From NCBI GenBank assembly GCA_964646425.1, contig CAZYEI010000002.1, forward strand, positions 1 to 64,000: a stretch of 64,000 nt of DNA. The letters run 5' to 3'. Below, piece by piece: positions 36,378 through 46,700 of the stretch. The notes under the pieces were generated by a model. That model was not told the origin of the DNA and did not search any database. It was given only the letters and a program-made list of their open reading frames with translations. The stretch comes from CAZYEI01 sp964646425 (GTDB lineage Bacteria; Bacillota_I; Bacilli_A; RFN20; JAISJY01). A program made the translations under genes and the position numbers. The first letter of the stretch is position 1; every line of letters begins with the position of its first letter.

Positions 36378-38924
36378 ATGAAAAAGAAAAAAGTTGCTAT
36401 TAGTGGTACGCTTCTTGCCATTCTTGCTGGAGTAGTCGGATGTGGCGGAAATAATACAAGTAAGCCAATTAAAAACTCTAATTCAACAAATAATGGAGTA
36501 GTAAGTAGTGTAGTTAGTTCTAACGCAAATAAAAAATACGATAACGAAAAAACACCATTGGTTTTATCTACTCAAGAATTAGATGGAGTATTTAACCCAT
36601 TCTATTCTTCTTCTGGTACTGATTCAACAATGGTTGGTATGACTCAATTATCAATGTTGTCTACAAATAAAGATGGTAATTTAGCATATGGAGAAAATGA
36701 ACCAACAGTAGTTTTAGATTATGATCAAAAAACAGAAGGAACTGGTGATAATCAAACTACAACTTATACATTTGTTTTAAAAAATGACATTGTATACTCT
36801 AATGGTTCTCCATTAACTATGAAAGATGTTCTATTTAATATGTATGTTTATTTAGATCCTGCTTATACAGGCTCTGCAACAATGTATTCTACTGAAATTG
36901 TTGGATTAAAAGAATATCGTACGCAAACAGGAAATGAAAATGAACAAGATTCATTTGATGAAACATTCCAAAACAAAGCGCAAGAACGTATTGATAATTT
37001 ATGTTATGTAATTGATGAAATAAATGAAGAAACAGGAAATCAAGTTAATATTTCAGATGTAAATATACTTAAGGGAAAGCTAGAACAAAAAGAAAAAGAA
37101 TACGCTGATTCTTTTGAAAATGCTGATAAATTTGTTGAAGACTTTGAAAAAGCTGGCGAAGAATTTTTTAAAGAATTAACAAGTGATTATAACAATAATG
37201 TTGGCACATATGAAGATTTGGGCTTATATAATGATGTTGAAACTTTCTTATATGTAGAAGGATATATAACTATTGATTATGATAAATCAGAAAATGATCC
37301 AGAGAGAATTGATTATGCGTTTGGTAAGGATTTTGGTAGAAATGCAACACAAGAAGAAGCAATTCAAACAGTTTATAATGCAATTTATCCTGCTGATGTA
37401 ACAACAGTTTTACAATATTATATGACTGCAACTACTTTAAAAACTGAATTTGCGGCTGAAGCTAAGAGTGCTTATTTCGAAAATACGCAAATGGAATATA
37501 AAAATATTGAAGGTATTAAAGTTTGCACTAGTGATGTAACAATTAATAATAAAACATATCCAAAGGCTACTTTAGATAGCAATGGAAATGTTACTTCTGG
37601 ATATGAAGCATTAACAATTACAATTGAAGGAGTTGATCCAAAGGCAATTTGGAACTTCTCATTCTCTGTTGCTCCAATGTATTATTATTCAAGTGAAGAA
37701 TATATTAACAAATTTGATTATGTTGAAAATTTTGGTCTTAAATATGGAAGTACTGAATTTATGAATAATGTAATCAAAGATAATGATAAGATTGGTTTAC
37801 CTGTAGGAGCAGGTCCTTATCAAGTATCAAATATGAATGGTGAAACAATGGCAACTGCAAAAATTGAATCAAGAGATTTCTGGAAAGACAATGTTGTTTA
37901 TTTCCATAGAAATGAACACTTCTGTATGGGAGCACCAAAAATTAGATTAGTAAGATATCAAGTATTCCCACAAGAAACAATTTTAGATTCTCTTTTCCAA
38001 GGACAAGTTCATTATTGTGAACCAAATGCTACTGCATATGTAATTAATCAATTAAATGGAAAAGAAAAAGATGGATTTAGTTATACATCAACAAAAACTT
38101 TAGGTTATGGTTATATTGGAATTAATCCAAAATTCGTTGAAAATATTTATGTTAGACGTGCAATTATGCATGCTATGAATACTAATTTAACTGCTGACTA
38201 TTATCCTGGAACTGCAGAAGTTATTCATCGTCCAATGTCAAAAGTTTCATGGGCATATCCAGAAGGTGCTACTGCATATTATGAATACGATTCTACTGGT
38301 ACAACATCAAAAAAATTATTTGAGAAAGCAGGATATCGTGTTCAAAATGGAGTAATGGTTGATTCAAGTGGCAAAATATTTGAAATGAAATTTACAATTG
38401 CAGGAGAAAGTTCAGATCACCCAGCTTATAAAACAATGAGAAAAGCTGCTGATATTTTAAATAGCATAGGCTGTAAAATTACTGTTGTTAATGATACACA
38501 AGCTTTATCAAAATTAAATTCAGGAGATTTAGCTGTTTGGGCTGCTGCATGGTCATCAACAATTGATCCAGATATGTATCAAGTATATCATAAAGATTCA
38601 ACTGCAACTTCAACATTAAACTGGGGATATAATGTTATTAAAAATAATGAAAAGAAATTTCCTACTGAAAATGCATTAATTAATGATTTATCTGATTTAA
38701 TTGAACAAGGTCGTTCAACATTAATTCAAGAAACTAGAAAAGAAATATATGCAGATGCTCTTGATTTAGTTATGGAATTAGCTGTAGAACTTCCAACATA
38801 TCAAAGAGATGATTTATTTGCTTATAATACTGAAGTTATTGATATTAAATCAATGACACCTAAAGCTGATATTTCTCCATATAATGGACCAATGTCAAAA
38901 CTTTGGGAAGTAAGCTTTAATTAA
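36378..38924 (+). CDS. oppA: Oligopeptide ABC transporter substrate-binding lipoprotein
   Basis: This family 5 extracellular solute-binding protein, about 848 residues, is lipidated (LAGVVGC, Cys22). Typical pieces are FNPFYSSSGTD near the N-terminus, FVLKNDIVYSNGSPLTMKDV, the GAGPYQVSNMNG stretch and a C-terminal RKEIYADALDLVMELAVELP. The usual OppA length is 520-600. The extra length lies mainly between about residues 180 and 390, an acidic, helical, Glu/Asp-rich insertion. The start is ATG 36378, because the ATG at 36372 sits only 2 bases from AAGGAGG. It heads the oppABCDF genes. Confidence 0.9.
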   Translation: MKKKKVAISGTLLAILAGVVGCGGNNTSKPIKNSNSTNNGVVSSVVSSNANKKYDNEKTPLVLSTQELDGVFNPFYSSSGTDSTMVGMTQLSMLSTNKDGNLAYGENEPTVVLDYDQKTEGTGDNQTTTYTFVLKNDIVYSNGSPLTMKDVLFNMYVYLDPAYTGSATMYSTEIVGLKEYRTQTGNENEQDSFDETFQNKAQERIDNLCYVIDEINEETGNQVNISDVNILKGKLEQKEKEYADSFENADKFVEDFEKAGEEFFKELTSDYNNNVGTYEDLGLYNDVETFLYVEGYITIDYDKSENDPERIDYAFGKDFGRNATQEEAIQTVYNAIYPADVTTVLQYYMTATTLKTEFAAEAKSAYFENTQMEYKNIEGIKVCTSDVTINNKTYPKATLDSNGNVTSGYEALTITIEGVDPKAIWNFSFSVAPMYYYSSEEYINKFDYVENFGLKYGSTEFMNNVIKDNDKIGLPVGAGPYQVSNMNGETMATAKIESRDFWKDNVVYFHRNEHFCMGAPKIRLVRYQVFPQETILDSLFQGQVHYCEPNATAYVINQLNGKEKDGFSYTSTKTLGYGYIGINPKFVENIYVRRAIMHAMNTNLTADYYPGTAEVIHRPMSKVSWAYPEGATAYYEYDSTGTTSKKLFEKAGYRVQNGVMVDSSGKIFEMKFTIAGESSDHPAYKTMRKAADILNSIGCKITVVNDTQALSKLNSGDLAVWAAAWSSTIDPDMYQVYHKDSTATSTLNWGYNVIKNNEKKFPTENALINDLSDLIEQGRSTLIQETRKEIYADALDLVMELAVELPTYQRDDLFAYNTEVIDIKSMTPKADISPYNGPMSKLWEVSFN

Positions 38925-38975
38925 GATTAAAGTTTATATTAATTTAAACATAAATGATAGAAATGGGGCTGTTTT

Positions 38976-39962
38976 ATGTTAAAGTACACTTTAAAAAGAT
39001 TATTTTTATCAATATTCATATTACTTGGTGTTTCCATCATCATTTATGCTCTAGTAAGATGGATGCCAAATGACTATGTTGATACAAAGTTTGCATCACA
39101 AGTTGCACAAGGAACTGTAAAGCCGGAAGATTTAGTCGCTTTAAAAGAATTGTATGGATTGAATGATGGTATTATTGAAGGATATTTAAAATGGTTAGGA
39201 AATGCTGTACAAGGTGATCTTGGAAAGTCATTCATGTATGGTAAAGATGTAGCTGTTGTTATTTCGGAAAATATGTGGATTTCATTTGTTATTGCAGCAA
39301 TAGCAATGATATTTGAATTTGCAATTTCTATTCCGCTTGGAATTTCTTCTGCTACACATCAATATTCGATAAGAGATTACTCAGTTAGCGTTTTAGCTAT
39401 GATGGGTATCTCTTTGCCATCGTTTTTCTTTGCTGCAATTTTGATTAGAATTTTTTCTGTTCAATTAGGTTGGTTTCCTGTTAGTGGATTAGTCAATTCT
39501 ACAAAAGTATTTGAATCAGGAAGTTTAGCTTATTATCTAGATGTTTTGCATCATTTAATTTTACCAATGATTGTACTTGTTGTTCTTTCAATCGGAGGAT
39601 TGATGAGACACACAAGAACAAATACGCTTGAAGTATTAAATGCTGATTATATTAGAACTGCTAGAGCAAAAGGTCTATCAGAAAAAACTGTTATTTATAA
39701 ACATGCTTTTAGAAATACAATGATTCCACTTGTAACAATGATGGCTGGAATTATTCCATCATTATTTGGAGGAGCAATGATTACCGAACAAGTATTTGCG
39801 ATTCCAGGAATTGGTCAAATTGCTTATAAAGCATTAATAAATGGAGATGTTCCGTTTATTATGGGATATAATATGTTTTTAGCTGTATTAACTATTATTG
39901 GAACTTTCTTATCTGATATTATGTATGTAATAGTTGATCCACGTGTTAAATTAGAAAAGTAG
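38976..39962 (+). CDS. oppB: Oligopeptide ABC transporter permease OppB
   Basis: This 328-residue inner-membrane permease has six TM helices and the binding-protein-dependent transport signature near the C-terminal half (YIRTARAKGLSEKTVIYKH), which is the EAA-type loop that contacts the ATPases. The N-terminal LKRLFLSIFILLGVSIIIY is the usual first helix. It forms the channel with OppC. It is 2 bases from oppC and ends with TAG. Confidence 0.95.
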   Translation: MLKYTLKRLFLSIFILLGVSIIIYALVRWMPNDYVDTKFASQVAQGTVKPEDLVALKELYGLNDGIIEGYLKWLGNAVQGDLGKSFMYGKDVAVVISENMWISFVIAAIAMIFEFAISIPLGISSATHQYSIRDYSVSVLAMMGISLPSFFFAAILIRIFSVQLGWFPVSGLVNSTKVFESGSLAYYLDVLHHLILPMIVLVVLSIGGLMRHTRTNTLEVLNADYIRTARAKGLSEKTVIYKHAFRNTMIPLVTMMAGIIPSLFGGAMITEQVFAIPGIGQIAYKALINGDVPFIMGYNMFLAVLTIIGTFLSDIMYVIVDPRVKLEK

Positions 39963-39973
39963 AGGTGGCGAAA

Positions 39974-41059
39974 ATGGAAGAAAATAAATTAGAAAATTCA
40001 CAAATTCAAACCTCTGTTGAGAATGAAGAATTATTAATTGAAGAGAATCACCATTATAAAGACATGTCTCCTATGCGTTTAGTAATGCGTAGATTCTTTA
40101 GATCAAAATTGTCCGTGGTTGGTTTAGTTATATTAATTGCATTATTTGCATTTAGTTATTTAGGACCAATTATAATGAACGGATTAGAGGATTTAGGAGT
40201 TATTCCTCATGCTTGGGGTGAGATAGAAGTAGATAATACTCCAGGAAAATTACAATTTATTGAAACAAAATATGATTTTCAAATTAATGGTATCGATTTT
40301 AGTACTTATTATACTGCTGAGTTGATTCCAGAACAAAATATAAAAGCTTTACCATCACTAAGCCATTTTCTTGGTACTGATGAACAAGGAATGGATGTGT
40401 TCATGCGATTGATGTATGGTGGTAGAATTTCCTTAATGATTGGTTTTATTGTTGTTATTCTTGAAACTGTATTAGGTATAATTTTAGGTGGTATTGCAGG
40501 CTATTTTGGTAAATGGGTAGACCAATTAATTATGAGAATTGTAGATATTTTTAACTGTATTCCTACTTTACCGATTTTGCTAATTGCGGCTGCTGCTTTA
40601 GATGCTATGGAGATTGATTTATCAATGCGTATATATTATTTGATGGCATTTATTACATTATTTGGATGGTCTGGTGTAGCTCGTATGGTTCGTGGACAAA
40701 TATTATATTTAAGAGAACAAGAATATATGGTTGCTGCAGAAGTTATGGGACTTCCAACTGGAAGAAAAATCTTTAAGCATTTAATTCCCAATATTATGCC
40801 ACAATTAATTGTATCAATGACTTTAGGTTTAGGAAGCGTAATTTTGTACGAAGCTACGTTATCTTACTTAGGAATTGGAGTTCCAATGCCATATGCTGCT
40901 TGGGGAACTATGATTTCTTCTGCTAAATCTACTGAAATATTATTGAATTATCCTAACTTATGGATTCCTGCAGGTGCTTGTATCGTTCTTGCAGTTTTAG
41001 GATTTAACTTTGTTGGAGACGGTCTTCGTGATGCGTTTGACCCTAAAATGAAGAGGTAA
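39974..41059 (+). CDS. oppC: Oligopeptide ABC transporter permease OppC
   Basis: The second channel subunit is 361 residues long, with a cytoplasmic acidic N-terminus, TM1 near residue 50, a large external loop (about 75-135), five further TM helices and the EAA-type loop REQEYMVAAEVMGLPTGRK. Ending: GDGLRDAFDPKMKR. The start is ATG 39974, with AGAGGTGG upstream; a GTG at 39965 lies within that ribosome site. The large loop is normal for OppC and faces outside. Confidence 0.95.
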   Translation: MEENKLENSQIQTSVENEELLIEENHHYKDMSPMRLVMRRFFRSKLSVVGLVILIALFAFSYLGPIIMNGLEDLGVIPHAWGEIEVDNTPGKLQFIETKYDFQINGIDFSTYYTAELIPEQNIKALPSLSHFLGTDEQGMDVFMRLMYGGRISLMIGFIVVILETVLGIILGGIAGYFGKWVDQLIMRIVDIFNCIPTLPILLIAAAALDAMEIDLSMRIYYLMAFITLFGWSGVARMVRGQILYLREQEYMVAAEVMGLPTGRKIFKHLIPNIMPQLIVSMTLGLGSVILYEATLSYLGIGVPMPYAAWGTMISSAKSTEILLNYPNLWIPAGACIVLAVLGFNFVGDGLRDAFDPKMKR

Positions 41060-41064
41060 TTGTT

Positions 41065-42336
41065 ATGTCAGATTTTATTTCAAATAAAGAGATTCGTGCT
41101 ATTGTTAAAAATAATAATCGAATCATTAAAGATATTAATAAACGATACAAAGAATATGAGAAAAATAAAACTTATTTTACTCAAATGAAAGACGAAAATA
41201 ATGTTGTTGAATTTGAAAATTTACAAACATTCTTTTATACAGATAATGGAATTGTTAAAGCAGTAAATGGTGTTACTTTTAATGTTCCAAAAGAATCAAT
41301 TGTCGGAGTAGTTGGAGAATCAGGTTGTGGAAAATCTGTTACATCAATGTCATTGATGAGATTAGTTCAAGCTCCTCAAGGTCAAATTTCTGGTGGCTCA
41401 ATTCGCTTTAAGACAACTGTTGAGAAACTTGATGAAAAGAAAAAACCTATTCCTTTAGTTGAAGAAATTGAAGATGATGAAGGAAATTTAATAAAGGTTC
41501 AAAAGCATAATTCTTATGGCGCGCCATTATACGAAACTGAGGAAGTAGTATACGATATTGCTAAACTTCCAATCGAAGAAATGTGTAAGATTCGTGGAAG
41601 AGATATTACAATGATTTTCCAAGAACCGATGACATCATTAAATCCAGTTTTTACAATTGGAAATCAATTAGATGAAGTTTCTATTCTTCATAATCATGCT
41701 TCAAAAGCTGCGGCTAAAAAAAGAAGTTTAGAAATGATTGAATTAGTAGGTATAAGTGATCCTGAATCAATTTACAAGAGATATCCTCATGAATTAAGTG
41801 GAGGTATGCGTCAAAGAATTATGATTGCTATGGCTTTAGCGGCAAACCCAAAACTTATTATTGCTGATGAGCCAACAACTGCACTTGATGTTACAATTCA
41901 AGCACAAATCCTTGAACTATTAAGAGAGGTTCAAAAGAAATCAAAAGCATCAGTAATTTTAATTACACATGATTTAGGCGTTATTGCTGAAATGGCAGAC
42001 TATGTTGTTGTTATGTATGCTGGAAAAGTAATTGAACAAGGAACAGCGTTAGAAATTTTTGAAAATCCAATGCATCCTTATACAATTGGCTTACAACGTT
42101 CAAAACCAAGAATTGATGGTAGCAAAGATGAACCGTTATTCTCAATTCCGGGAAATGTACCAAATCCAATTAATATGCCATCAAATTGCTATTTTAAAAA
42201 TCGTTGCTCTTATGCGTGCGATAAATGTAATGGTGAATATCCAAAAATGATTCAAGTATCTCCAACACATTTCGTTTCATGCTATAGAGCAAATGAAAAT
42301 TTAAATCAAAATGATGTTAAAAAAGGAGGTAAATAA
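41065..42336 (+). CDS. oppD: Oligopeptide ABC transporter ATPase OppD
   Basis: This 423-residue ATPase has Walker A GESGCGKS, Q-loop FQEPMTSLNP, signature LSGGMRQR and Walker B LIIADEPTTALD. The C-terminal OppD/F extension carries cysteines (NCYFKNRCSYACDKC) typical of the Fe-S-like or Zn domain. It is about 80 residues longer than common OppD. An N-terminal helix of about 45 residues and an inserted acidic segment between Walker A and the Q-loop (about residues 110-170) account for this. Such inserts are familiar in Mollicutes-like OppD. Confidence 0.94.
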   Translation: MSDFISNKEIRAIVKNNNRIIKDINKRYKEYEKNKTYFTQMKDENNVVEFENLQTFFYTDNGIVKAVNGVTFNVPKESIVGVVGESGCGKSVTSMSLMRLVQAPQGQISGGSIRFKTTVEKLDEKKKPIPLVEEIEDDEGNLIKVQKHNSYGAPLYETEEVVYDIAKLPIEEMCKIRGRDITMIFQEPMTSLNPVFTIGNQLDEVSILHNHASKAAAKKRSLEMIELVGISDPESIYKRYPHELSGGMRQRIMIAMALAANPKLIIADEPTTALDVTIQAQILELLREVQKKSKASVILITHDLGVIAEMADYVVVMYAGKVIEQGTALEIFENPMHPYTIGLQRSKPRIDGSKDEPLFSIPGNVPNPINMPSNCYFKNRCSYACDKCNGEYPKMIQVSPTHFVSCYRANENLNQNDVKKGGK

Positions 42337-42338
42337 TA

Positions 42339-43376
42339 ATGATAAATGAAAATTTAGAAACTCCTATTATTAACGAAATTCCTGATGAAGTTAATGATCC
42401 AAATGTTGTTTTAGTTGTTGACCATTTAAAAAAATATTTCCCAACTAAAAAGAATTTTTTTGGAAAGCCAATTAATTATTTGAAAGCTGTTGAAGATGTT
42501 TCTTTTATTCTTCATAAAGGGGAAACATTGGGAATAGTTGGAGAATCAGGTTGTGGTAAAACAACATTAGGAAGAACTATATTAAGGCTTTATGATGTTT
42601 ATGGTGGGCATATTTACTTTAATGGTGAAGATATCACAAATTATAAGATAAAAAAGATGAATGAATTTAGAACAAGAATTCAATATGTTTTCCAAGATCC
42701 ATATTCATCATTGCCACCTCGTATGCCAGTTGGTGCTATTATTGCAGAAGCTGTTAAGGTTCATAAGATAGTGCCAAAAGATAAAATAAAGGCATATGTT
42801 ATAAATATTATGAAACAATGTGGCTTACAAGAACATGTTTATGATCGTTATCCTCATGAATTTTCTGGTGGTCAAAGACAAAGAATTTGTATAGCTAGAG
42901 CTTTAGCGGTAAAGCCCGAATTAATTATTTTAGATGAACCAGTATCTGCGCTTGATGTATCAATTCAGGCACAAATAATTAATCTTTTAAAAAAATTACA
43001 ATTAGAACATGGATTCTCATATCTATTTATTTCACACGATTTATCTGTAGTTAAACATATCTCTGATCATATTGGTGTTATGTATCTAGGATCAATGGTG
43101 GAAAAAGGAAATACTAAAGATATTTTTGATAATCCACTACATCCATATACAGAAGCTTTATTCTCTGCTGTTCCGATTGCAGATCCAAGAATAAAGATGA
43201 ATAGAATTATTCTTAAAGGCGATATTCCTTCACCATCTAATCCTCCTGCTGGATGCAAATTCCATACTCGTTGTCCAAAATGTATGGAAGTTTGTTCTAA
43301 AATTAAACCAGAATTTAAAGAGGTTGAATTAGGACATTTTGTTGCATGTCACTTATATGACAAAAATGAAGAATAA
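42339..43376 (+). CDS. oppF: Oligopeptide ABC transporter ATPase OppF
   Basis: The partner ATPase is 345 residues long. Walker A is GESGCGKTT, the Q-loop region FQDPYSSLPP, the signature FSGGQRQR and Walker B LIILDEPVSALD. The C-terminal oligopeptide-type tail has cysteines at GCKFHTRCPKCMEVC. It starts 2 bases after oppD with GGAGG upstream. The last codons overlap the start of a small membrane protein gene. Confidence 0.95.
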   Translation: MINENLETPIINEIPDEVNDPNVVLVVDHLKKYFPTKKNFFGKPINYLKAVEDVSFILHKGETLGIVGESGCGKTTLGRTILRLYDVYGGHIYFNGEDITNYKIKKMNEFRTRIQYVFQDPYSSLPPRMPVGAIIAEAVKVHKIVPKDKIKAYVINIMKQCGLQEHVYDRYPHEFSGGQRQRICIARALAVKPELIILDEPVSALDVSIQAQIINLLKKLQLEHGFSYLFISHDLSVVKHISDHIGVMYLGSMVEKGNTKDIFDNPLHPYTEALFSAVPIADPRIKMNRIILKGDIPSPSNPPAGCKFHTRCPKCMEVCSKIKPEFKEVELGHFVACHLYDKNEE

Positions 43377-43608
43377 AAAAGAAGAAGAATTTAAAGATGA
43401 TGGTCGTAGTATTGCTAATATGAATATAGATGGTTTCTCTTGGTATAATAAAAATAAGTCGCTAGATTCAAAACAGCAAATTATTTTAACAAAAAAAGAA
43501 AAAAAAGCTATATATAAAGCAATGATTTTGAAAATGATACCAATAGTTATCATTGCCTTAATTGCTTTCACATTATCCTATTTTATAATAAAGTTATGGC
43601 TATCATAA
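43357..43608 (+). CDS. Small single-TM membrane protein overlapping oppF
   Basis: This protein of about 83 residues (80 if ATG 43366 is used) has a charged N-terminus, the motif DDGRSIANMNIDGFSWYN seen in small uncharacterised membrane proteins of Bacillota, and one C-terminal TM helix (about 58-82). It overlaps the end of oppF by 20 bases and has no ribosome site of its own, so translation is probably coupled. Its place at the end of the opp operon suggests a role with the importer, but the function is unknown. Confidence 0.6.
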   Translation: MTKMKNKKEEEFKDDGRSIANMNIDGFSWYNKNKSLDSKQQIILTKKEKKAIYKAMILKMIPIVIIALIAFTLSYFIIKLWLS

Positions 43609-43650
43609 TATATAAATTAGTGTTGAAAATGTAATGTCCTTATAAGGTCG

Positions 43651-43677
43651 AAAAACAGGTTCACATCCTGTTTTTTT
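43651..43677 (+). terminator. Terminator of the opp operon
   Basis: AAAACAGG and CCTGTTTT with a seven-base loop, followed by a T run. Confidence 0.85.
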
Positions 43678-43745
43678 AATGAAGATAAATATATTGATTA
43701 AAAGAGTATTATCTTCCTATTTTATTAGAATGGAGATGAAAACAT

Positions 43746-46700
43746 ATGGAGAAAAATAAAAACTCACAGATAGGTTTAAAATCTATTGTTGCTTTTCTTG
43801 CTGCTGCTATTTTTGTTTCTTCTATTAGCATTGGTCATGCTAAATCAAAAGAAGATAATAATGGTAAAAATGAATTAACAACAATTGATAAAATTACTGG
43901 AAGTATTGATTATTCAATTGATGAAAAAAGTTTAAATAGAGATTTAGTACTTGATTCACGTGATAATGAAATTGATGCTAACACAGAAATTTCAATTATT
44001 GTTGAATTAGATGGCAGTGCATTAATAGATACATATAAAAAAGCCGGATATGAAAATGTTTCTGATTATGCTAAATCAAAAGAAGGTAAAGCAAAAGCTA
44101 ATATTAATTTAAAAAATCAAAAGAAATTAATTAATAGCTTAGCTAAAAAAGATTTAATTAGTGAAGTAACTTCTAATTACTCTATATTGTTAAATGCTAT
44201 TACAGTAAAAACTGAATATAAAAATTTAACAAAAATAGAAAGTTTTTCAGGAGTAAAAAATGTAATTATATCTTCTAATTATGAAAAACCTAAAACAATG
44301 TCAGGTTCTACTGGTGCTGTTTTTAATGATGCAAATGTATATGAAACAGGAATTTATGATTCATCAGATGTTGAATATACTGGTGAAGGAACTGTTGTTT
44401 CAGTATTAGATACAGGTTGTGATTATACGCATTCTGCTTTTCAAACAGCTCCTTTAAATCCTCGTCTATCAAGAGAAGATATTAATGATGTGTTAGAGTA
44501 TTCAATGGCTTATTCTGTTGATAAATCAATTACTGTTAATGATGTTTATTATAGTGAAAAAATCCCATTTGGATTTGACTATGCTGATGGTGATTCTAAT
44601 ATTTATCCACTACTAGAAGATCATGGTACTCACGTTGCCGGCATTATCGGTGGTCAAGATGATGTAATCACTGGTGTTGCTGTAAATGCGCAACTAGTTA
44701 TTATGAAAGTATTTCCTGATAGTGAAAGTGGAGCAAGTACTGAAGGTATTTTACAAGCATTAGAAGATTCAGTTCTTTTAGGTGTAGATGTCATCAATAT
44801 GTCTTTAGGTTCAACTATTGGTTTTACTAGAGAAGAAGATGATGAATACATAAATGATGTTTACGAAAAAATTGAAGAAGCTGGTATTTCATTAGATGTT
44901 GCAGCCGGAAATGAATATAGCGGTGGCTATGGTGGCGATTTTTCTAATACAAACTATGCATATAACCCTGATAGTGGAGTTGTAGGTAGTCCTTCAACTT
45001 ATAAACCTGCAATGGCTGTTGCTTCAATTAATGGTATCTTAGAACCATATGTTGAAGCAAATGATGGTGAAACAACTGCTTTCTTAACTCCTGCTGCACA
45101 TATGAATGGTGATGAATATGATTTTGTTGGTATGCTAGGATTATCTGCTGATGGACTTAGAGAAAAAGAATTTGAGTATGTTACAGTTCCTGGTTATGGA
45201 ATGCAAGCAAATTATAGCGCCATTGATGTTAAAGGTAAAATTGCCTTAGTTAAACGTGGTAGTAATACATTTGCCGAGAAGATTGCTTATGCAGAAGCAG
45301 CAGGTGCAATTGGTATTTTAATTTATAATAATGTAACAGGTACTATTAAAATGTCAGCCGGTGATAATGTTAATATAGCTGTTGCATCAATTTCAAGAGC
45401 AGCTGGAGATGAAATGGCCAAGCACTCTAAAGGTAAAATTAAAGTATCTGTTGATCAAAAAGCCGGACCATTTATGTCTGATTTCTCATCTTGGGGACCA
45501 ACTCCAAGTTTGGAATTAAAACCAGAAATTACTGCTCATGGAGGTAATATAACTTCTTCTGTTATTGGTGGAGGTTATGATGTATTATCAGGTACTTCAA
45601 TGGCTACGCCAAACTTAGCTGGTGTTAGTGCGTTGATGATTGAATATTTAAATAAAACAAAACCAGAACTTAATAGTGAAGAACGACTTGCTTTAATCAA
45701 TCAAATTCAAATGTCAACTTCGGCGATTGTTTTAAATGAAGAAGGAAATCCTTATTCTCCAAGAAAGCAAGGTTCAGGTTTAGCAAATTTATATAGTTCT
45801 ATTAACACTAAAGCATATTTATCTGTTGATGGAAGTAATAAGACAAAAATTGAATTATATGATGATCCAGATAAAACTGGAATATATGATATGTCATTTA
45901 ATTTAGTTAATATGTCAAGTGGTGCTTTAAGTTTTACAGTTGTTCCTTACACAATGACTGAATCTATGTCAAGTGATAATGAAACAATTGCTGAATTAGC
46001 ATATATGCTTGATCCTAAAATGGAAGTTACAGTAGAAGGAAATGGAACATATGAAAGTTCTGCAAAGAAAGTTACTGTAAATCCAAATACAAGTGTTAAA
46101 TTAAATGTTACGTTAACATTAAGTGATAAAGATAAAGATTATTTAGATAAAACTTTCGAAAATGGTATGTTTGTTGAAGGATTTATTGAATTACAATCAT
46201 TAGAAGAAAATATTAATGAAAAAGATAATATCGATTTATCAATTCCATATCTTGGATTTTATGGAAATTGGGCACAAGCTCCAATTTTTGATAAGGATAT
46301 ATTTGAAGTTCAATCAACAGAATTTGATAATTCTATAAATGAAAAAGATAAAATAAAAGCAGATTATTATGCTACAACTTATTATGGTAAGTATTATGAT
46401 TACTATATTATTCCATTAGGTTCATATATTTATGAAGTTGATTCTTCTTATGATAGAATTCCTGCTAGTCAAGATAGAGCAGCAATTACAAATAGTTCTT
46501 CAGGAATTAATGGACTTGCTGATGCTTATTTAGGAATGCTTCGTAGTGCCAAGAAAATAGATGTACAGATTATTGATGTGTCTACTGGAAAGGTGATTTA
46601 CGAAGAAACACAAAACAATCAAAGAAAAACTTTCTACAATGGAAGTGCAGGAACTACTTCTCCAAGTTTTGTTGATTTTGATTTCGATCCAGTAAAACTT

